Under the pieces are notes generated by a model. That model worked only from the letters and a program-made list of their open reading frames with translations. It was not told the origin of the DNA and did not search any database. From an uncultured Lachnospiraceae bacterium (GTDB lineage: Bacteria > Bacillota > Clostridia > Lachnospirales > Lachnospiraceae): a DNA stretch of 28,161 bases. This document shows positions 23,588 to 28,161 of the stretch, piece after piece. How positions within the stretch are numbered: position 1 is the first letter of the stretch; each line of letters starts with the position of its first letter. Where the stretch lies: NCBI GenBank assembly GCA_937920345.1, contig CALGVA010000064.1:1-28161 (forward strand), written 5' to 3'. Made by a program: the position numbers and the translations under genes.

Positions 23588-23812
23588 ATGACATTAGATC
23601 AGATATCGATTGGTGAAGAAGTGAAAATTACGAAAGTAGGCGGAGAGGGAGAACTTCGGTGCAGGCTGCTGGATATGGGACTGATTCCGAAAACGCTTGT
23701 GCGGGTACAGAAAGTGGCACCTATGGGTGATCCCATAGAGATTCAGCTGCGGGGATATGAACTGACGATTCGCAAGGAGGATGCGGGACAGATTGAAGTG
23801 ATACAGGCGTGA
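23588..23812 (+). CDS. feoA: Ferrous iron transport protein A
   Basis: FeoA is a small SH3-like cytoplasmic protein needed for FeoB-mediated ferrous iron uptake. The 74-residue product has the family pattern: VKITKVGGEGELRCRLLDMGL, then GDPIEIQLRGYELTIRKEDAGQIEV. AAGAGG eight bases before ATG 23588 favours it over the in-frame GTG at 23579. feoB follows after 62 bp. No Fur-box could be assigned confidently upstream. Confidence 0.94.
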   Translation: MTLDQISIGEEVKITKVGGEGELRCRLLDMGLIPKTLVRVQKVAPMGDPIEIQLRGYELTIRKEDAGQIEVIQA

Positions 23813-23874
23813 AGGCGCGGTATCATGACGGCGGCAGCAGGATATGGCATACATGATGGAAGAAGGACAAGACG

Positions 23875-25890
23875 ATGATATATGCTTTAGTGGGAAATCA
23901 GAATTGCGGTAAGACGACACTGTTCAACCAGCTGACGGGATCGAATCAACATGTAGGAAATTTCCCGGGTGTTACGGTGGATTCCAAGATGGGCGAAATA
24001 CGCGGCGACAGAGGCGACGCGGTGGTGGATCTTCCCGGCATCTATTCGATCCGTCCATATACCAATGAGGAACTGGTAACACGGCGGTTTATATTGCAGG
24101 AGAAGCCTGACGGGATCATTAACATCGTAGATGCCACCAACATTGAGCGCAATCTGTATCTGACACTGCAGCTTCTGGAAATGCATATCCCGATGGTACT
24201 GGCGCTTAATATGATGGACGAGGTGCGAAACAACGGCGGCACGATAGATATCGGTAAAATGGAGGAGGCGCTGGGCATACCGGTAGTGGCGATCAGCGCA
24301 GCGAAGAATGAGGGGATCGGAGATCTGATCCGGGCTGTCAAGGAGGTGTCGGAGCGGCGTATTTGTCCCAAAGTGACGGATTTCTGCGAGAAGGGAGCCG
24401 TACATAGATGTATCCACGCAGTCAGTCATCAGGTGGAGGACCATGCGGAGCGCATCGGCATTTCTCCCAGATTTGCGGCGACGAAGATCGTGGAGGGAGA
24501 TAAGGATATTATAGAGAGACTGGACCTGTCAGAGAACGAACTGGATCTGATGGAACACAGTATCGTGGAGATGGAGCGGGACAGCGACATGGACCGCAAT
24601 GCGGCGCTGGCGGACATGCGATACGGGTTTATCGAGAGAGTCTGTGCGCAGGCAGTCATTAAGTGCAGGGAAAGCAGGGAACACAGGAGAAGCGTGCGCA
24701 TCGACAGTGTGCTGACTAATAAATATCTGGCGATTCCCTCTTTTCTGGTCATTATGATGCTGGTATTCTGGATGACTTTCGGGATCGCCGGCACGTTCCT
24801 GAGCGATCTGATGGGCGCCGGTATCGATGCGCTGGCGAAGGTAACGCAGAAGGCGCTGGTGAATTACGGTATCAATCCGGTGGTGGAGAGTCTGGTAATC
24901 GACGGTATTTTTGCGGGTGTGGGAAGTGTGCTGAGCTTTCTGCCGATTATCGTGGTGTTATTCTTCTTCCTGTCTATTCTTGAGGACTCCGGCTATATGG
25001 CCAGAATTGCTTTCGTAATGGACAGACCCTTACGTAAGATCGGATTATCGGGTAAGAGCTTTGTATCTATGCTGATCGGGTTCGGGTGCAGCGTACCGGC
25101 GGTCATGTCCACCAGAACATTGTCTTCGGAGCGTGATAAGCGGATGACGATCATGCTGATTCCTTTTATCAGCTGTTCAGCCAAAATACCGATATACGCG
25201 CTGTTCGCGGCGGCTTTTTTCCGGAGACATCAGGCGCTTGTTATGATGGCACTGTATGCGCTTGGCATTCTGATCGGAATCGTGTGTGCAATGATTCTGA
25301 AAAAAACGATGTTTCGCGGCAAGCCTATGCCTTTCGTGATGGAACTGCCCAACTACAGATTCCCGTCTGTGAAGAGCGTTGCGCTTCTCATGTGGGATAA
25401 GGCGAAAGATTTTATCCAGCGTGCATTCACGGTCATATTTATCGCGGCTCTGATCATCTGGTTCCTGCAGACGTTTGATGCCAGGCTGAACGTGGTGTCG
25501 GATTCCGGAGAAAGCCTGCTTGCCATGATCGGTAAACTGATCGCGCCGCTTTTTGCGCCGCTCGGATTCGGTGACTGGCGCGCGGCGACGGCCCTGATCA
25601 GCGGATTCAGTGCCAAGGAGGCGGTAGTCAGCACGCTGAGTGTGCTGACGGGCACTACTATGTCCGGACTGGGAGATACGCTCGGGACGATATTTACGCC
25701 GCTTGCAGCGGGCAGCTATCTTGTCTTCACGCTGCTGTATACGCCTTGCGTTGCGGCCGTGGCAACAATCAGACGGGAGATGAACTCCGCGTGGAAGACG
25801 CTCGCAATCGTGTGCATGCAGTGCGGTGTGGCGTGGCTGGCCGCCTTTGCGTTTTATCAGATCGGGAGTTTATGCTTGCATTTTATATAA
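23875..25890 (+). CDS. feoB: Ferrous iron transporter FeoB
   Basis: FeoB is an inner-membrane ferrous iron importer with an N-terminal GTPase. In this 671-residue protein the G motifs are clear: G1 GNQNCGKTT at 7-15, the switch PGVTVDSK, G3 DLPGIYS, G4 LNMMDE and a G5-like SAAKNEG. A helical guanine-dissociation-inhibitor domain follows. From about residue 280 the membrane part contains the two Gate motifs, around GYMARIAFVMDR..GLSGKSF..GFGCSVPA and GFSAKEAVVSTL. Length is normal for Firmicutes FeoB without the extended C-terminus of enterobacteria. It forms a unit with feoA; no feoC is seen. Confidence 0.97.
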   Translation: MIYALVGNQNCGKTTLFNQLTGSNQHVGNFPGVTVDSKMGEIRGDRGDAVVDLPGIYSIRPYTNEELVTRRFILQEKPDGIINIVDATNIERNLYLTLQLLEMHIPMVLALNMMDEVRNNGGTIDIGKMEEALGIPVVAISAAKNEGIGDLIRAVKEVSERRICPKVTDFCEKGAVHRCIHAVSHQVEDHAERIGISPRFAATKIVEGDKDIIERLDLSENELDLMEHSIVEMERDSDMDRNAALADMRYGFIERVCAQAVIKCRESREHRRSVRIDSVLTNKYLAIPSFLVIMMLVFWMTFGIAGTFLSDLMGAGIDALAKVTQKALVNYGINPVVESLVIDGIFAGVGSVLSFLPIIVVLFFFLSILEDSGYMARIAFVMDRPLRKIGLSGKSFVSMLIGFGCSVPAVMSTRTLSSERDKRMTIMLIPFISCSAKIPIYALFAAAFFRRHQALVMMALYALGILIGIVCAMILKKTMFRGKPMPFVMELPNYRFPSVKSVALLMWDKAKDFIQRAFTVIFIAALIIWFLQTFDARLNVVSDSGESLLAMIGKLIAPLFAPLGFGDWRAATALISGFSAKEAVVSTLSVLTGTTMSGLGDTLGTIFTPLAAGSYLVFTLLYTPCVAAVATIRREMNSAWKTLAIVCMQCGVAWLAAFAFYQIGSLCLHFI

Positions 25891-25904
25891 AATAGTAGTA
25901 ACAT
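25876..25904 (+). promoter_or_regulatory. Weak candidate promoter for the amylase gene
   Basis: TTGCAT (25876-25881) and TAACAT (25899-25904) are 17 bp apart, overlapping the end of feoB. The start would be near 25911, placing the palindrome at 25922-25933 just downstream, a classic repressor position. Both hexamers are weak, so this is tentative. Confidence 0.3.
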
Positions 25905-25921
25905 TACAACAAGAACATGGG

Positions 25922-25933
25922 GAAAACGTTTTC
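25922..25933. promoter_or_regulatory. cre-like palindromic operator before the amylase gene
   Basis: GAAAACGTTTTC is a perfect 12-bp palindrome 21 bp before the GH13 start codon. It matches the core of the CcpA cre consensus (TGWAARCGYWWWCA) except at the first and last positions, and also resembles operators of LacI-family maltose regulators. It probably represses this sugar gene when preferred carbon is present; the exact regulator is not determined. Confidence 0.6.
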
Positions 25934-25954
25934 TGAATTTTGCGGAGGTATCTT

Positions 25955-27715
25955 ATGGATTTCAATGCGGTATATCACAGGGCGAACGATAATTATTGTT
26001 ATCCGCTGGACGGGGAACAGTTGATTATTAATATTAAGACAGGGTATGATGTGCGGTATGTAAACATCATTCAGGGCGATCCCTTTAAGTCGGGCATTCT
26101 GGGCGGCGGGGAGAGCTGGAGCGGCGATGCGCTCAACATTCCTTTTAAGAAGCGGCTTAAGAATCAGCTCTGGTGGACGACGACGATCAGGCCGGAGTAC
26201 AAGAGACTGAAATATTATTTTGAACTGCAGACGGATAACGAGAGATGGTTCTACTTTGAAGACGGATTTGTGTCGGAGGCACAGATGCAGCTGGAGGGAA
26301 GAAGCCGGCAGTGTTTTGTATTTCCATGGATGAATCCGGCGGATATTCCGGTGACGCCGGACTGGGTGAATGAGACGATCTGGTATCAGATTTTTCCGGA
26401 GCGCTTCTGCAACGGCGATCCTTCTATCAACCCTGAGGGCACGCTGCCGTGGCGTAACAAGGGGGCTGTGACCAACCAGGAGTTTTTCGGCGGCGATCTG
26501 CAGGGGATTATTAATAAACTGGATTATATTCAGGGATTGGGCGTATCCGGGCTGTATCTGACACCGATTAATGAGGCGCCTACATCCCACAAGTATGACA
26601 CTACGGATTACACGAAGATCGATCCTCATTTCGGATCGGAGCAGACGATGATCACGCTGGTGAGAGAGGCGCATAACCGCGGAATCCGCATTATGCTGGA
26701 CGGTGTGTTTAACCACAGCGGACAGGGGTTTGCCCCGTGGCAGGATGTGAAGGAGAAGGGACCGCAGTCCGGGTACTGGGACTGGTTCATGATCAATGAA
26801 TGGCCCCTGAAGCAGGACGGCGGATGTGCCTATGCGAAACAGTATTATACATTCGCATTTTTTGACACGATGCCTAAGCTGAATACGAACAACCCGAAGG
26901 TGCGGGAATATCTGATCGGCGTGTGCGAGAACTGGGTGAAGAATTATGATGTGGACGGAATCCGGCTGGATGTGGCGAACGAGATTTCTCATACTTTCTG
27001 TAAAGAACTGCGGACGCATTTGAAGGCGATCAAGCCGGATATCTATATTCTCGGTGAGATCTGGCACGATGCGATGCCGTGGCTGCGGGGAGACGAGTTT
27101 GATGCGGTTATGAACTATCCGCTTGCCGAGAGTATTAAGGATTTCTGGATCGACAAGAGCCTGACCAATGAAGATTTTGAGTTCACGATCAACCGGTGTT
27201 ATACCGGATATATGCAGCAGACGAATGATGTCCTCTTTAACCTGTTGGATTCCCATGATACGAAGCGGCTGCGCAGCGACGTTAAGAATCTGGACGAATA
27301 TTTCCAGCAGCTTGCGGTATTGTTTACCATGCCGGGCTCACCGTGTATCTATTATGGTACGGAGATTGCCATGGAGGGCGGACATGATCCGGACTGCAGA
27401 CGGTGTATGCCATGGGAAGAGATCGATGCAGGCATATATGACGAACGGATTCAGATCATCAGAAGCCTTTTACAGCTTCGACAGAGAGAACCCCTTCTTC
27501 GAAACCGGAATTTTCATTTTCCGAACAGGATCAACAGGCCGAGAGTCATAGAGTTTAATAAGATGGGCTGGCTGGATAATTACGTGGAAGTTATCATCAA
27601 CTGTGAGGAGGAAGACATCGAGATCGCGCGCGAGGGAGAGATTCTGTTCTCCAGACATTATATTGATACAACACTGCTCCGCAACGGCATACTGATACGC
27701 AGGATTCAGAAGTAG
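25955..27715 (+). CDS. Neopullulanase/cyclomaltodextrinase-type GH13 enzyme with CBM34
   Basis: This enzyme should hydrolyse alpha-glucan oligomers, cyclodextrins or pullulan in the cytoplasm. GCGGAGG before ATG 25955 sets a 586-residue protein; an in-frame TTG at 25940 is less likely. Residues 1-125 resemble the N-terminal CBM34 domain of GH13_20 enzymes. The barrel then has WYQIFPERFCNGD, DGVFNHSG, GIRLDVANE (nucleophile D339), ILGEIWHD (acid/base E368) and LLDSHDTKR (D435), so the catalytic triad is complete. There is no signal peptide. It lies after a cre-like palindrome and 25 bp before an HPr-like gene. Exact specificity cannot be read from sequence. Confidence 0.92.
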   Translation: MDFNAVYHRANDNYCYPLDGEQLIINIKTGYDVRYVNIIQGDPFKSGILGGGESWSGDALNIPFKKRLKNQLWWTTTIRPEYKRLKYYFELQTDNERWFYFEDGFVSEAQMQLEGRSRQCFVFPWMNPADIPVTPDWVNETIWYQIFPERFCNGDPSINPEGTLPWRNKGAVTNQEFFGGDLQGIINKLDYIQGLGVSGLYLTPINEAPTSHKYDTTDYTKIDPHFGSEQTMITLVREAHNRGIRIMLDGVFNHSGQGFAPWQDVKEKGPQSGYWDWFMINEWPLKQDGGCAYAKQYYTFAFFDTMPKLNTNNPKVREYLIGVCENWVKNYDVDGIRLDVANEISHTFCKELRTHLKAIKPDIYILGEIWHDAMPWLRGDEFDAVMNYPLAESIKDFWIDKSLTNEDFEFTINRCYTGYMQQTNDVLFNLLDSHDTKRLRSDVKNLDEYFQQLAVLFTMPGSPCIYYGTEIAMEGGHDPDCRRCMPWEEIDAGIYDERIQIIRSLLQLRQREPLLRNRNFHFPNRINRPRVIEFNKMGWLDNYVEVIINCEEEDIEIAREGEILFSRHYIDTTLLRNGILIRRIQK

Positions 27716-27740
27716 GCACAGAAGAAATGAGGTATGTGAA

Positions 27741-27977
27741 ATGAAAAGCTATATGTTAGACTTAAATTCTATTGAGAGAGTGAAAGGATTCGTGACGGCG
27801 ATCGAACAGTTTGACGGATATTTTGATCTGGCAACCGGAAGATATGTCATCGATGCGAAATCCATTATGGGAATTTTTTCCATGGATCTCTCCAGACCTG
27901 TGGAGTTCAGAATCCTGGAGACAAACGACAGGATCAGGGAGGTGGAAGCGGCGATCGCCCCTTATCTTGCACAGTAG
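27741..27977 (+). CDS. HPr-like protein lacking histidine (Crh-like)
   Basis: This 78-residue protein aligns with the HPr fold: an N-terminal strand and helix, then VIDAKSIMGIFSMDLSRPVEFRI, matching the HPr segment around Ser46 (here S41 in AKSIMG). The protein contains no histidine at all, so it cannot carry the PTS phosphate on His15. This is the combination seen in Bacillus Crh, which acts only in catabolite repression through seryl phosphorylation, though this protein may be an independent derivative. GAGG precedes the ATG. It is 25 bp after the amylase gene and closes the unit before a terminator. Regulatory function is inferred. Confidence 0.8.
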   Translation: MKSYMLDLNSIERVKGFVTAIEQFDGYFDLATGRYVIDAKSIMGIFSMDLSRPVEFRILETNDRIREVEAAIAPYLAQ

Positions 27978-28031
27978 TCTGGCCCGGACGGAATAAGAAT
28001 AGAAAAACAGGATAAGATTTAGAAGATAGAG

Positions 28032-28075
28032 AACTGCAGGCAAAGGAGAAACATGTGCCGGCAGTTTTCCTTTTT
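28032..28075 (+). terminator. Terminator after the HPr-like gene
   Basis: AACTGCAGGCA (28032-28042) pairs with TGCCGGCAGTT (28056-28066) with a single mismatch. A pyrimidine tract, TTCC followed by five Ts, comes next. It ends the amylase/HPr-like unit. No gene is seen in the remaining bases to 28161. Confidence 0.72.
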
Positions 28076-28161
28076 CGGGAAAAAGCATTTACAGGAAAAA
28101 GCCTGCGCTAGGGTAAAGTTTTTGTAGGAAAAAGAATAGAAGAAATAGGAAAGCACCTTTT

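Noticed and set aside
23875..25890. Truncated feoB
   Set aside because: The protein is shorter than the enterobacterial form, but GTPase and Gate motifs are complete and the length fits Firmicutes FeoB.
25904..27256. A 450-codon open frame on the minus strand
   Set aside because: It lies entirely antisense to the GH13 gene, which has complete catalytic motifs; the predicted product has no recognisable domain.
1..28161. CRISPR arrays, rRNA genes or insertion sequences
   Set aside because: No regularly spaced repeats, rRNA segments or transposase genes were seen on reading through the window.

Overview
The window looks like chromosomal DNA from a Gram-positive Clostridia, most likely Lachnospiraceae. 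The evidence is strong AGGAGG-type ribosome sites, a DNA polymerase I without a proofreading motif, the ACT/PFL (UPF0237/UPF0210) gene pair, a feoA-feoB pair, a GH25 lysozyme with wall-binding-type repeats, and a long FtsA-like protein next to coaE. This placement rests on protein recognition by eye; no database search was run.

Region 1 (1-3268) is the right end of an integrated element. Four small phage tail or baseplate-type genes are followed by a terminator-like hairpin, a small excisionase-like gene and a Tn916-type tyrosine recombinase reading outward to the host boundary. The 150 bp after the recombinase hold inverted and direct repeats that look like recombinase sites, a candidate promoter, and a short open tail of coding-like sequence that ends in a TAATG overlap with hisH. 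The host sequence therefore begins just before hisH.

Region 2 (3269-8058) holds hisH and hisF (imidazole-glycerol-phosphate synthase), ung (uracil-DNA glycosylase), a terminator and promoter region, lysA (diaminopimelate decarboxylase) and an alpha/beta-hydrolase. A leucine tRNA (anticodon CAA) with its own promoter and terminator lies on the minus strand at 8234-8316.

Region 3 (8536-11057) is an envelope group: a secreted GH25 lysozyme, a membrane-anchored coiled-coil protein with an M23/LytM-like domain that has lost its recognisable zinc ligands, and a bactofilin, closed by a strong terminator.

Region 4 (11112-20294) begins at a new promoter. It carries an orphan zinc-finger anti-sigma-like membrane protein, polA, coaE, an 844-residue FtsA-like actin-family protein whose start overlaps coaE, a WalJ/YycJ-type metallo-hydrolase, then the ACT-domain and PFL proteins. 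Interleaved terminators separate it from a convergent cytosolic chemoreceptor with a zinc-binding CZB domain on the minus strand.

Region 5 (21855-28161) has a YkgJ-like cysteine-cluster protein, a hairpin-rich leader and an NAD-dependent epimerase-like gene, feoA-feoB for ferrous iron uptake, and a final unit. That unit is a cre-like palindrome, a CBM34-GH13 neopullulanase/cyclomaltodextrinase, and an HPr-like protein that contains no histidine but keeps the regulatory-serine motif. The most interesting leads are the histidine-free HPr next to a cre-like site and amylase, the FtsA-like protein with its repeated beta modules, the pseudo-M23/bactofilin pair, and the element-hisH junction.
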